Positions 34,701 to 49,700 of a DNA stretch of 64,000 nucleotides are shown one piece after another (the first letter of the stretch is position 1; every line of letters begins with the position of its first letter). The notes below the pieces were generated by a model, which did not search any database, had not been told where the DNA came from, and saw only the letters and a program-made list of their open reading frames with translations. This stretch comes from Mytilus galloprovincialis (taxonomy: Eukaryota; Mollusca; Bivalvia; Mytilida; Mytilidae). The stretch covers positions 38,406,321-38,470,320 of the forward strand of contig NC_134851.1 of the NCBI RefSeq assembly GCF_965363235.1. Direction: 5' to 3'. A program made the translations under genes and the position numbers.

Positions 34701-37700
34701 TGGTAATTTTCCCCCCGAATATTTTGCATCTAACTAAAACAAGGATTGAACGCAATAGAGCAACATGATGTACGTTTATTTCAACAACAAGCTATACTAG
34801 AAACTATATCTCTACCAAAATACTGGATATCATGTCGAGTGCAAAGATAATTCTTTGACATTTCTCACTCTGTATGTCAATCTTAATGTATGTTGTAATT
34901 CATCTGTACGTTATTGTGCCTCTGCACCGAAAGAAGGGATATATTGGTAAACGTCTGTCGTTTCCTAAAAAACTACTAATCACATCTTTGATATTTGATA
35001 TCAAGCTTAATTTGAGCAAGTGATCGTTCATCAACTTGTTGTTAACCAAATACATATACATAGTCTTACACATAATGGCCAGGTATAAAATGCTAGTCGC
35101 GTTTTCTCATGAAATACAAGCAAAGGCTTGTGAAATTTTTATTGAATATTTATTTGAGCATGACTGTATATGTTTTTAATTCATCACGTACCAACTTCCT
35201 TTTTAACAAATACGTACACTGTGCGTATCATTAGTGAAAATGAAATATCGAACTCTCAAAGTAGGGGGAAGTCCGTAAAAAAGGACAATATTAAACTTTA
35301 TCGACAAAAAAAAACCCGAATGGAAACAGCGGTCTTATTCCTGACTTGGTAACATCCATAAGTCAATTTGTTAAAACGGATAATATAAAATAAAAAGATG
35401 ATAAATACATGTTAGAATGGAAACGAGAGATGTTTCAAAGAGACAGCTACACCGAACAAATAGCAGAAAACAGCCCAAGTCCACCGATATGTCTTCAACA
35501 CAGTGAGAAAGTTTCCTCACCTGGAGGAGTTCAGCTGACTCCTTAACAAAGTTGTGTACTCCTTCAGCGAAAATGAACGTCACACTTTACTCCCAAAACA
35601 TTGTCCAGAGCGAAAACAGACGGTTCTGCAATAACCTTCATTGAGAACAAAAGTTTCGAAAGCCAAATACAAATTGAATATTAGTGATAAAAATTTCGAT
35701 AACTGAAAAAGGACAATGAAAGAAGCAAGAAATTCATGATAAGAATACTTTAAAGATTTTTTTATATCAAAGTTAATGATTTTAATATTTTCTAAATCTT
35801 TTCAACAACATTTTGCAATATATAATCCATTTCTATTACCCTTATTGAAGCTAGAACATCAAATCTATTATAAGGTCAGTACATCAATTACATTCGTGAA
35901 AATATTTATTGAGCTCTTTTGGCTCATATTAATGTCACATATACTATATTTTCAGAGTACCTAGCAATAAGCAGAAGCAATGACTCTAGCGGTCCAAGTT
36001 CTTTCGCAGGTAATTAAATATACATACAGAAAACGATTTATACGCCATCCGATGTCACTTTGATAATAGAAAAAAAGTGAAATTGGCATATTTTTACTTA
36101 ATGATAATTTAATTTTGGATGTTACGCGTTTTCTGATTAGGTGACGTCGTATTGTTTATCAGCTTATAGACATAATTTTGTCATGTGACCGTGACGTTGT
36201 TAACGATTGTTCATGATTTACTCCGGTTTAAAATGGCATTAAGAATTAAATAATAAACAATGATTGTAATATCCTTTTTGCATATTCAAAATAACATTAA
36301 AAAAATGTAGTGCACACTTTAAATAACCTGCTACGCAGATTATTCAGTGTACATCGTATTTTTGATGTAATTTCTTCATAGACAGAAAACATATTACAGA
36401 CTTAGTTTTTACAAAACAGATATGAGCAAACGCCTTATACCTAATAAGAAATTTCATTATTTAATAACACTGACATCTTATCTTGCATCTTGCAAGGAAA
36501 TTGGAAACTATCTGTTTGAATGGAATCTAGATTCATAAAAAGTAAATATTGATGACAGACACTAACTGAACATAGGATTGTTTTACAGTTTGAATAGTTG
36601 TTCATGAAATTGCTTAAGTTTGAAGCCCTAAAACTGTCCTTATCTTATCATATCTTTTCTTTTCTTTTCTTTTCTTTTCTTGAAATTTAATTATTTGATA
36701 AAATTTAGAAAGGAAATGGGGAATGTGTCAAAGCGGCAACAACCCGACCATAGAGCAGACAACAGCCGAAGGCCACCAACCGGTCTTCAATGTAGCGAGA
36801 AACTCACGCATCCGTAGGCGTCCTTCAGCTGGCCCCTTAAAAAATATGTATACTAGTACAGTGATAATGGACGTCATACTAAACTCCGAATTATACACAA
36901 GAAACTAAAATTAAAAATATATGTTTCAGAGTATTTGGAACGTTTCAGTGATTCTTCTGCAGTGGTAGGTGAGGTGGTTGGTGAGTAAAATCTTCAAATA
37001 TATGTGAACTATAAACCATCTAAATATTCTCAAAAACTTCTTTGTACCATGAGTTACTGAATTAAAGTCAAAAGAATACTATCGAAGGCATCTTGAAACG
37101 TTCAAATGAGGAAAATGATCTTCATTAGGCTCTTGCTTAAATTTTTCTAACACGAATCAATGAAATCGGAATCTTTGCCTGCGTACTCATGAAGCCTTTG
37201 CATTCGTGACAATGCAGGAACAAAAAGGTCTTGAACATCGATATGTTTATAAATATTTAACCGAGATTGTAAACTAAAATCTATAATTATCGGAATTATC
37301 GTAATTGTCCTATTCATGTATCCTGCTTTTTGTCAATTTTTCGTTGAATATATGAATATGCTCTGGTAAACAATTAATGCATATACAAGTAAGCTACTGA
37401 AATACGAGTTTTTACACGTAAAATAACAAAAAAACGAACTCCAAGGAAAATTGAAAATGAAAAAGGGATCAAATATCAATCAATATAGAATATTAAAGTG
37501 CCTGTTGTCTAAAATGTCCAATTTCCCCAAACCTATAAAGAAAACACGACAATTAATCAGAGTTGTATCCTGCACTTCACAATTCTACAATTTATGTTCG
37601 ATGGAATGGACCATGCAAGTTTCACTAAATGATGGATTTTGAATTACTGTTACTATTATAACTTTCCTTAACAGGTGATGGTTATCCAAGTAGAGACATT

Positions 37701-40700
37701 CCAAGCGGGGAAGGTGAGATACAAATTTGCATTCAACTTGAAGCTTTGTTATTTTAACTGTTTGGCCAAATAGTCTCCGATCGAATATTATATCATGTGG
37801 TCTCATAATTTTGCCACATCAAATAAGACGTTTTCTCCAGGGATTTTGTTGTTTCATGACAAGAATTGATAAAGAAAATGGATGAAAATTTAATTATAGC
37901 ATGCTCTCTTCCACTTGTAATATTTTGTTTGTATGTACATCAACTTTGTCCGTGTTTCCGTCTTTTTGTCTCATACTGTTTTGATCGCATTTTCTTCAGG
38001 AACTGCAAACAGAGATTCTTTAAATTCAGTATTCAGTATAACGTGACCATAGTATACCGCATGACATATTTTCCGAATAACTTTCTGTTAAAATCATATT
38101 TATGTACATGTATTTGTTTCACGAAATAGTTATTTCTGAAATGTTTGTCACATGTCTCTCATGAATAACAAAAAGTAAAATAAAAAAATTAAAAATTAAA
38201 ATTATATACAATAAAAAAAAAAAAAATCAAAACGAAGAGTTCCTAATCAAATGGCAAAATCAAAAGCTAAAGCACACCAAACGAATCTACTACAGCTGTC
38301 ATAATCATTAAAGTGTTTTAGTAAAAGACACAAGGGCTACTGATCTATACATATCAGTAGTAATAACATGCAGGTATTTTTTAATTTCCATTGTTTACAG
38401 GTGCATCTTACCAAAAAGGAAAAAGCAGCCAGATTACCAAAGGTCAGTTGGAAGAATCGTGTGTTTTTGTAGGATAAGCGAATTTAAATTAGTCAAAAAA
38501 ATAAATGTGTTGAATTGGATACATCAAATTGATAAATCTAAATTCGGAATAACAATACAGGAATGAAACACAGAAAATAAGTTTTACAATTTATAACAAT
38601 GTACATACAACTAGATATACACACACCGCTACAGATGAACAATCCGCAATTCTACATGAGGTTCCTTCTTTAAAAAGTGTTCCTGTATCCGCATAGATTT
38701 AATTTCATATTCCAAAATAATGTAAGTGAGCTTTTACATGATTAATCTTTTTTTTTAATATACTTTCTGCTCCCCAAAATGCTTGGTGTTTTGTTCCGAC
38801 GGTATCTGCATAAGTTCTTGCTAACTAAATAACAGTAAATGAAAAAATCATAATTTTTGTTTTTCCGTCTCTTGGATTCTTTGAATTTGTTATATAACAG
38901 TTATTTGTGTTATCTTTCAGATGAAGATGACAATATTCATAGGTTTTTTCTTGAGTTGACTGCTACTTTTAGTTTAAGTTGGACTGTATTTCTTGCTGAT
39001 CTAGGATACAATTCTAAAGAGCTATTAAAGTTGCCAGGAAATCAAAGAGACATTTTTTTCTTTCAATACTTATTACATTGGCTTGAAACAGTCAGACGGC
39101 TAGGATTCAACCCAATTAAATTTATGTACAGAGCACTGTTAAAGACTCAAGACAAAGATCTCATTGATAAATTCAAGCGTCAAATCCAAAGTGGTGAGTA
39201 TGCATTTATAAAATTTCGTATTTTTAATTGTTTACAGTTACTTTCATCCTTACACACCAACATGTAACATTGTGTGGTCCTTTTCTTGTTTTTGAATAAA
39301 TTGTGCATTACATTAACAACAATTGACACTTTGAAATACGATTGGAACACTTGCAAAAAATAAAAGGAGATCTTATATCCAACATTACTTTTATTCTTCC
39401 TGGTGGCATTATATTTCTAACTGTGATGTGCTACAAATTCCATAGGGATGATATTTTAAAGAGTTGGTACTTTAGTAACAATAGACCAATTATCCTGAGT
39501 ATTTAAATGCAGTGCACAAAATATATGTTCATACGCCGAGTGCTATCAAACATGTTTATAACTTGCTGCAACTACTGGACTTCTCAATACTGTATGTGGT
39601 TTTCTGCGTTTTATCTGTTTAGTCACCGTTGTATATTTTATATTGATAAAATAATTTGAAGCAGTTAAATTCATTTCACGAACTTAAATAATTGTGAATT
39701 TTTTGGAAGGTCCACATAATTACATGTGACTTCTACAGAACTGAGTACAAAATCCCTAAATGTTACAATATGTTAAAACCATAGGTTGGTTATAATCAAA
39801 TGTGGCTTATTTGAAAATTGAAATGCACGATACAGTTTAGTTAGAATCAGTAATATGACATAATTGTATAGTGTGAAAACAGCTAACAAAGTATGTGATG
39901 GGCGATATCGTTCTAGACTATATGTGTGATTCTTGTATTGAAATGATCATGTACATGTATATGTATATTTACGTTTAGATTCTCTCGATGCATCATCTGA
40001 TAAAGAGTTTGAGATCATAAAAGGACACCTATCTGAAATAGACATTTCAAATCAAAACAGTAAGTTAGTAAATAAACTCATCATAGATACCAGGATTAAA
40101 TTTAGTATAAACGCCAGACGCGCGTTTCGTCTACAAAAGACTCATCAGTGACGCTCGAATCCAAAAAAGTTAAAAAGGTCAAATAAAGTACGAAGTTGAC
40201 GAGCATTGAGAACAAAAATTCCTAAAAGTTTTTCCAAATACAGCTAAGGTAATCTATGCCTGAGGTAGAAAAGCCTTAGTATTTCAAAAAAATCAAAAAT
40301 TTGTAAACAGTTAATTTATAAATATAACAATATCAATGACAATTCATGTCAGCACAAAAAGTGCTGACTACTGGGCTTGTGATACCCTCGGGGAATTAAT
40401 CTCCACCAGCAGGGAGTAAGTTTGACAGATAAACAGCAAAATACGAAAGATAATGCTTTGTAATTTTGATACATAATTTTTTTGTATAAATTAATTGCAC
40501 ATTTCTTTTATGTTAAGACGAATCACTCCACTTAAAGCAGTTGGTCGAGTATACATGAGAAATAGTCGCCAAATAACAAGGGAAATAAATACCTCATCGG
40601 TATCTGAAAGATTTGTATTGACCATGAAACATGTTTTCTTAAGTCAGTTAACAACCCATGCATGAAATCTATAACGAATAAAAGACTTCTAAACAAGCAA

Positions 40701-43700
40701 CCACTGCATTGAAAGACAATACTTTGCAAACAAGAAAATAATCTTCAAGTCTAGATATTTTCTCGTTATGATATATGATAACTAAGAAATGCTTTTTATT
40801 TCAAGGCATAAAGCAAAGAGACGAATATTTTGTTTTACATTTTCATTTCAAGAACTTTTAAAGCTAGCTATATGTCATTGGTTTTGCTTATTGTTAAAAG
40901 CCGTACGGTGCCTTAAAGTTTCAAAACTTCGTCATTTCGTCTCTGGTTGAGAGTTGTCTCATTGGCACTCAAAGTTTCTTATTTTTATACTGTTTATTAA
41001 GTAATATTAAGATCAAGTTGATATATAATATGTTGTCAGTTATAATAATCAGTTTTGTAAGTAAAAATAAAATGATCCCAATTAAACAAAGTACTTATCT
41101 TATAAAGAAAAGACATCCTGTATCAAAGATAGAAAGGAACAAATCATGTATGTAGAAAGAGATATTTGGAGTAATATAACGCCTGGTAAGTAAATATGTA
41201 AGATCTGAAACACCATGAGTTTCTAAATATTTTCTTAGAATCTACCCGAAGAAGATTATAAATTAAATGTTGTTGTTTTAAAGTTCTATCTATGGATATT
41301 ATTTGTTATTAATGAGCGGAAACATGTAATGACTTCTTATAGTAAATTAAACTAAACTAAATCCAACTGCATTAATTATTAATTTTCTGAACCATGTACA
41401 AATCATATTCCATCTGAAGAAGATTATCGTTTGCTAAACATACCCTCTTGTTTAAATTGTAAGGGAGTAGCGGAAGCTTCAATTTGAACATGTTGAAGCG
41501 GAGTCAAGTTACTTGAGATCATGCGTGAAAATGATAATAAAGGTTTAACAATCAGACAAGACCGCCTTCAGGAATTGAGTCATTGTTTGAAATTCCAATT
41601 TCTTGGGCATTCTATTTATTGGTTTGTTATTTAATATTAAAATTCTCCTCTCATATGCATTGAAAATATTGGTCAAATAAAGACAATAGCAGTATACCAC
41701 TGTTCAATAGTCATAAATCGATTTCATAAACAAACCCGTGTTACAATCCAATACTGATGGAAACACATCAACTATAAGAGGAAACAAAATAGAACAACAG
41801 AAACACTGACCTAGTACAAGAAAAACGCTAACGTCAAACTTTTTTATAACATGAACGGTTTTAAATAAAATTGAGTGGTGAGCATTTGCTCTGTTCATGC
41901 TGTTTTGAAGGTCTCCTAATGCTTGTAGAGATCTTGAGACACTCTTATATGTTAATGTTTCATTGTCATGTCATTAATCAATATACCATATCATTTCTCT
42001 TCCATGGAACATGCAAGCTAAGAAATGTAATGAAGTAAATCAGCCTTCTTATATTAAATTATATATAGTTCAAAAATTTCCTTTTTAGACGAATTAGCAG
42101 AAATTAAGGCATTTTTAGGTCAGACAAAGAAGGACAAATTCCCTAAACAAATTCGTGAAAAAATAAAAACTGGTGTTGACTTAATGCAAAAGCTCCACGA
42201 GACATGTTTGATAACTGAAGACGACATTAGTTATTTAAAATCCATTCTGCACTTTTTGAAACGAGATGATCTCATAGTGAAGATAACCGAATTGGAATCA
42301 CCAGGTTTTGTATTTCAGAAAGGTAGAGTATCAACGAATTTTAGTTTATTAAGAATTTATTTAATGATATGGATTAGAGATGCTAGTTAAGGCTATGGTT
42401 TTTAGCAAAGTTTTTGCTTGAACTCTGCTGATATGATATACTGTATATTGTCGACTATGTTGTACAAAAGAGTTATCTAAATCTGACATGGTTGTTATAT
42501 TGTTTACTTTGACTGTTTGTTTAGAGTATTATAATATTTCAATCACTGTTCACTTATATTGACTAAACCTATTAAGTCTTCGGTATAAGCGCCCCTTGCT
42601 ACATATGCATCGCCTGTCGTTCGAGACAACATAGTCAAATTGCTTCATCCGGGATTCGGATGTGATCAGTAAATTTACAGATCAAACATTACTCTTTTAT
42701 TTCAAGATCTAAAATTTCGTTTGTGAGTTGAGAGACAGACATTTTATTTCATAACCACTTTACGATTGTGGCTGTTGCACTTATAAAGGGGCATTTTCAG
42801 TTTTTATTCGTAGTAACTGTGTCAGACAGGAGCACAATAATAGTGTGAACATGTACATAAAGGTATTATTTGAAATATTATGTGTCATATGAAGGGTCAG
42901 AGGGTAAAGTGGGGTTCGTGTTGCTCAGTCTTTAATTTTCTTTGTTGGAATTGTGCACTGTTGTTTGTGAGTTTGTCTGTTGAATTGCCTCTTTCTTAGC
43001 TCTGTTGTGCTTGTTTTATTGTCAACTTATGAGTTTGGATGTCCCCGTTTCATATCTTTCGAATTTTTAACGTACAAAAAAAGGAACTTGACATTTGAAA
43101 AGTTGAATGCATTACGTTTTTAATGGATTCTAGCTTGAAGTTGTCCCATCTGTTTAAATCATGTAAATATCAAGGGAAAAACAAGATATAAAGAAGACTT
43201 TCAAGCTTCATTACTATTTTGAGTCTCAATTTTAGTAACATGTATCACTAAAATGTGTATAATTGAATGACAGGACATCATCAGCATATCTAACATGGAT
43301 TTAAAATAGTGTGCAAGATGCCTTTTTTGTTCCTTTGTTCCCTATGATTTACTTAAACACATGAACAACAACGTGTACAGTAATAATACTATTTAAAGCT
43401 ACTGTAACTGGGATATTAACAATCGCGTCTAACATTTACTATTTAATAGATTTTTCGACCCAAGGGATAGATAGCTGGGTGCTGATTTGGTACAACATTG
43501 AAAAAATAGGTTTTCTATGCTCTTTAAACTTGGTTTTGTTTTTAACTTTTTTTATTGATTTTCTACTGATGATTCTGATGTTGACGAAACTTACGGATGC
43601 TTATACGGTGGCGATGTTCCCTATATGTTTAAACCATTTAAAACACTAAAGATATTTAATCCCCAGATATAGATTGTGTAAGCCTGTTAAGCATGTTTAG

Positions 43701-46700
43701 GGACATTTTGGGGAATTTGTGGTCTTCAGTGATTATGCTTCAAACTGTTTTGATTCAAATGCAACTGGCGTCTGGTGTTATTATTTATAATCCTTGTATA
43801 TTTGGTAATATTTTTTTTTTTAGATTTAAGAATCACATATTTTGACGCATGACATTAATTATGTTATTTTTCTTTTATTATACTTCGGTTTTATAGAATC
43901 CTCGCCATGTATAGACCATGCCTCATCAAAAAGCAACCATAAACAATTAGAGTTTTTTCATTCAACTAGAATAATTGAAAATAATATTTCTGCTAAGACC
44001 AAAGAAATATTACAGACTGAATGTAGAACGAAGGAACTGGCAACCACGTCTGAATCATGTCATCAGAAGAAGAAAAAATGTGAAAAGGAACGCATTAAAA
44101 TTGAAGCTCAGATAAAACAGTTGCAGTCAGATGCAAATGATTTAAAATCTAAAGAAACGTCTTTAGAAAAGAAGATAAGTTTACTCGATGTTGAGATTGA
44201 AAAAGAGAAGAAACTACATCAGCAACAAACGTCTGATCTAGATCTTTATAAAAGTACGTTGGAAAAAGAAACAAAACAACAGGAAGAATTGAAAAAGAAA
44301 CAAACATTGGAAGAAGAACAGAAATTTCAATTACATAAACAAAAACAAAGAGAATATGAAAATAGAAGACAGACGTTGGAAAATGAAAACAAAAAACAAT
44401 CACAACAGAAAAAAGAAGTAGAAAACCAGAATAGGATGTGCCGAGAAATTCCGCATTGTCCTCCTATTGGTATGTTCTTATCTTAACACCGTTTTGTTAA
44501 CAACTGTGTAGATGAAATGTCTTATTTAGACCTTTTTTATGACCCATTTATGGGCATTATGTTTTTTGATCCGTTCGTTCGTCCCACTTCAGGTTAAAGT
44601 TTTTAGTAGAGATAATTTTGATGAAGTTGAAGTCCAATCAACTTGAAACTTAGTACACCTGTTCCCTATGATATGATCTTTCTAATTTTAATGCCAAATA
44701 AGACATTTTCCTCCATTTTATTGTTCACTGAACATAGAAAATGATAGTGTGGATGGGGCATTCGTTTACTGGGGGCACATTCTTGTTTAAAATTACTCTT
44801 GATGTTACTTATTACCAAAAACATTTAACAATGTTGCAAAAATTAAAACGGCAAACACGATAATCTTAAATCCGATGAAAAAGTCGTAAATTCGGGATCA
44901 TTGGTATTTCAATCGATCAATTTTAATCAAACAAGAACACATCAGGAATTTTTGACTGTTTTAGAAAATCCGTTGACTGTCTCTGTGATTTTGTAATATA
45001 AAATAATAATTATCTACTGATCACTGATTATTTTTTGTCAATTTAATTTCAAGTTATACTTTCGTGCTCAAAGTTCAAATTATAGACTATAATCAAACTT
45101 TCTTTTTTGTTGCTAATAATTTGCTGTAAAAGAAAAGTGAGAACCATTTACAAAACGTTTTATTTTATTAATATAACCATCATTTATTAATATAGCCATC
45201 AATACAATTATTAAAATGATAAATGCAATTTGATGGATAATACAATTTATAAGTCACACTTATATGAGTGGGTAACCGGACATTAAATGACCATAATGAA
45301 AACAACAGTACAAGACTAAAAATCAAAATAAGGAAAGGAAACGTATGCAGAAAAAAAAGTATATATAAATCTTAAAATTTATAAACTACCCGTTACCTCA
45401 AAGAAAGTCTAATGACATGTTTAAGTCATCATGAGAGACTAGTTATACTTATTTATTTGTTTATGTAGTCTAAATTTCATTAATTTACAGAAAGAGATTG
45501 CCCCTTTGACGATGAGGACAAAACAGGTAAGTTATAACAAAAGTGACCTTTAAATATAAATTAAACTTGATAAGTGTATACAATTGCATAATGGTATATT
45601 CTGAAAGGATTTTGAACAATGGGAGCTTCACTGTGTTTGGCGTGCTGGTAATCAAAGCTATAAGATTAACGTTGACATAAGTTGAATTGGTGGGAGCCTC
45701 AAGGTGACTGAGTGTTCTAAGTAGTTCTACTACTGTACCACTAGCGTGTAAATACTGAGGTTGTCGATCCCATTACATGATAAGTGTATTGGACTACAAT
45801 TTTAATTGACTAGGATTGTCAGTTTCCCTACTAAAGGTCTTTCCACCAAAAACAAATGACTGCCACGAAATAAGCAATACCCTCAAGGGTGACTTTGGAA
45901 AAGAAGTTTTGTCAATTTTGGTCTTCTTACAAACAACAATAAACTCGCACGTCCGTTCGACAAGTACGCAGTCAGGTCGTCCAGTCAGAATGGGGATGTT
46001 AAATCCGATGCCTCATGTAGACAGAGTGTCATGCTCTCTGCCATTAAACACCCTTGCAATATCTCTTAGATTGGCCCGTTAGTGGCCTTCTGCCAAAACA
46101 AAATGTCTGTCCATATCCACTTAACCCTCTATTGGCAGTCAAAATTTCTCCGTTAAGGAACTTTCTAATTGTTAGTATTATTTATTTGTTCACCGTGTTC
46201 TAACCATGCATGAAACATTTGTTACTCGACTTTAAGCAACCAACAATAAATCAATCGAAATAGTCAATAGTGTTGAACGTGGCGTTATAAAACATTCAAT
46301 CAATTAATCAAACTGTAGGCTGTAAAGTGACATATAGTAGTACTTATACGGTTGCCAATAATGTCTTACACCATGTTATTTGGAAATTGAACTACAACTA
46401 CCGATTTTATAAAAAAAAAAAACCTTGTGTAATATTTAAGAAATAATATTCGATTTTAATAGGACAAATTTGGTAATTTTGTTGACCGTGAAAGCATATA
46501 TACATACGATACTGTTTTGGCTGTTCCGTTTTACCCAATTGTGATAATATTAGTAATATTATATAATTCAATGATTATTTTTTTTAATCGCATTTTTCAC
46601 TGATATATTTTCTTCCAATGTAATTCTATTCGTTCTGAGGCGTACACGAAGCTTTAAAACGCCCGGTATTTACATTTGATTTTTGTTTACGGAAACATAT

Positions 46701-49700
46701 TTATGACGTCACCTTGTTTCGTTGCCATGCCAAGACAATAACAACATTTTGCGGATTTTCGTTTTATGAAATTTTACCATGAAAAATAAATCAAAATGGA
46801 CTGATTTGTTTATTTTGCTGTAGAATAGAGATAAATATATTGTATCTGAATCTTGGCCTTCGTAAACTGGGGATTTTGATGTCGAACATTGAGAATATCT
46901 GGCAGTATAAATAAGTTGTTTGTAACGCAGAACAGCCGTTTTTATGTATTACTGCGTTTGCGCTAAAGGTAGATATATTGTGATTATACTGGTTGACGAT
47001 AATAGGTCGTCATATTATAATGTGTTTTATTCATTATATTCAGCCAAAACGGTGAGCAGATATGAATCCCACATATCTAGAGACGAAAGCACACAAAAAG
47101 ACGAAGAAGCTGCACAAGTAGTTCCTCAATGCGCTTCCTCTGAAGAGGCTAGAGCTAGACCTCGTAAGTACAGTCTAACACATACAAATAAGAAAGTTCT
47201 ACGAATAAAACATTTATATTACGTACCATTTAATAGTTATCAAAGGTTCCAGGATTATAATTTGATAAACCAGACGGATATTTCGTCTACACAAAACTCA
47301 TCAGTGACGCACAGATCATTTAACATTGCAATAAATCAAAATGAAAACTGATGTTCTGGATTTAAACAAATGCAAACGCATCATATTTTTATTCAAATTA
47401 TTTCACTAAACACCCCTTATTCGATTATTTTATGCTAAAATGTAGAAATGAAACATTTTGAAATTCCAAAACGTCAATAGAGAAATGACATCTTTAAAAA
47501 AAAGATATGAAAAAATCGACTGGATCGTAGAGTTGGTTCAGTTCAAAATCTTACAAATTATTTTGTACAACATTGAGTTCGTTGCTTAACTTAACAGGAC
47601 CTGATGTTTAACCTGGATCTTTTGTTTCCACTTTTGTGTTGTACAATGTGTTTTCGTGACCTTATTTTGTCCATATATTGTCTTGACACGATTGCTGTAG
47701 CTTTCTTCTTATACTCTGATCGTCATAATATCTTCCCTTCAACGAAGCTGAGGATATTACCTTTGTTGTATTTGTTTATGGAAACAGTGCAGGTCTTCAC
47801 GAAAAAAAAATGTTTAGGACAAAAAAAATAAGAAATATAAACGACTCTAGTTTCTGAATGACACTGTTGGTTGAATATACCTTTTCACAATGTTTGTGAA
47901 GGTCGTATTGTACTGAGAAACGAATGTTTGTAAAAATTTAGAAGAAGGTTTAGTCAAACATTATAACGTCCAGGCTATATATATATATGTATAATTCGTT
48001 ATAAGAACTTTTGTGAAGATCTTTCTAGATGAGATTTTGTTATATTCCATAAGTATTCGTACTTTCTACGGTAGTATGTTGGTAGTGACAGCCATTTACT
48101 TAAAGGTCTTCTATACATGGTATAGATGAATAAGAAACATATAATTCTGTCCTCAAAAACACTTTCCTCTACATATTTGAGTTTCATTAAACATGTTAAA
48201 GAATGGATAAAATGTTCTATTCTACATTATTTGATTTTTATGTGCTTTTTATTGAAGAAATATATTTTTATTATCATAATAATAGTACTAATTACAAGCA
48301 TTTCAATCAAGTAAAAATTACAGATACAGATAAAACAATATATTTATGATTATTATACTCATTTATAATAGACAATAATTGTCCATATGCATGTGTCAGT
48401 CTTAAGTCAGTTATTTGTTTTTATCAGAGTTTAACGTTTTATGAAGATATTTATTGTTTCTGTGTATTATGATAAAATCCCTTTATGACTCCGGACGAAT
48501 TAGAGCATAACAAAAGCATCTGTATGTTATACTAAAACTGTTTGTACAGTGCTTGCTGTCTCTTTGACTCGTACATCCGCTCTCCTTTTTTGTTCTAACT
48601 TTTAGCGTAAATTTCGAAAATGATTAATCATTGCACACGTCAAACATGATCAAGTATTTAATATATAAGCAACTTCAGATGAAGCCAAAACAATGTGAAA
48701 GAGACCAAGGTAGTTTTCAAATTCATAATTCAAAACGAACTGACAATATCGTGATAAAAACAAAGACGACAAAATAAGTTCCTAATACACCATAGATAAA
48801 TCGTCGCTATAGACTTAGCCTTAAACCAGTAGTTATTAGATGTGATATAGAAGGGAAAGCAGATTCCACTCCACTAATGGCACATGCTGAAATGCTCAAA
48901 TCCACGGTGAATAGACTCGTTCGGTGAATTCAAAACGGATTGGAGCATATCCGTACATCTGTGAAACAAATATTTCATCACGACCATCCAGTTCCTGATG
49001 ACAAATTCTTCAAAGTCGACGATTACATGATACAATTATTCATTGGTCAAGCCCATATATCTTATTTCTATAAACCATCTTATTATCGCTTACAATTTTA
49101 GTCCTATTTTTAAAATTATGCGACTAATGTGTTTTGATTTAGTATTCATATTTTATAGAATGAGAAGATCAAAATTATATTATTCGCGACATTTCTGTTC
49201 TTTTTTTTACTCGGGAAAGTTGATAAATTAAACACAATTGGGATTATAATTTGGATTATCCTTTAATATGTAAATAGGTATTTGATAGAATAAAATACAA
49301 TCAATATCTTAAGCATTAGTCTAGGAATTTATGGTTAATTTTGAAAATAAAAAAGTTGATATCGTTTGATAGTTTGATTTAGAGTGTATAAAATTGTTAT
49401 TAGTTTTATAGTTAAAACAGGTTTTATTCGAGTAGATTTTTTTTTGTAAAAAAAACTGTGGTATATATAATTTACATTTGTATAGTAACTATGTTTTCAA
49501 CTTGTTCTTTTGCATTAACATATTAAGCTTTCATGAAAAAGAAGCTATATATTTTGAAACTGGCTGGCAATAGTTTGTGAACAGAAGAAAGTCCAAAAAG
49601 CTCAATATGTTGAATTCTTTACAAAATGGGACTGCTCTTGATTATCTCTGTGATTTAATGCCCCCACTTGTTAGTCAAATATCTAACTACGATTTGCGAA

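Noticed and set aside
44149-44403. 84-codon minus-strand open frame over the coiled-coil exon
   Set aside because: The Phe/Val/Leu-rich product is just the reverse of Lys/Glu/Gln codons.
45816-46082. 88-codon open frame
   Set aside because: It spans the junction between a SINE and an inserted sequence.
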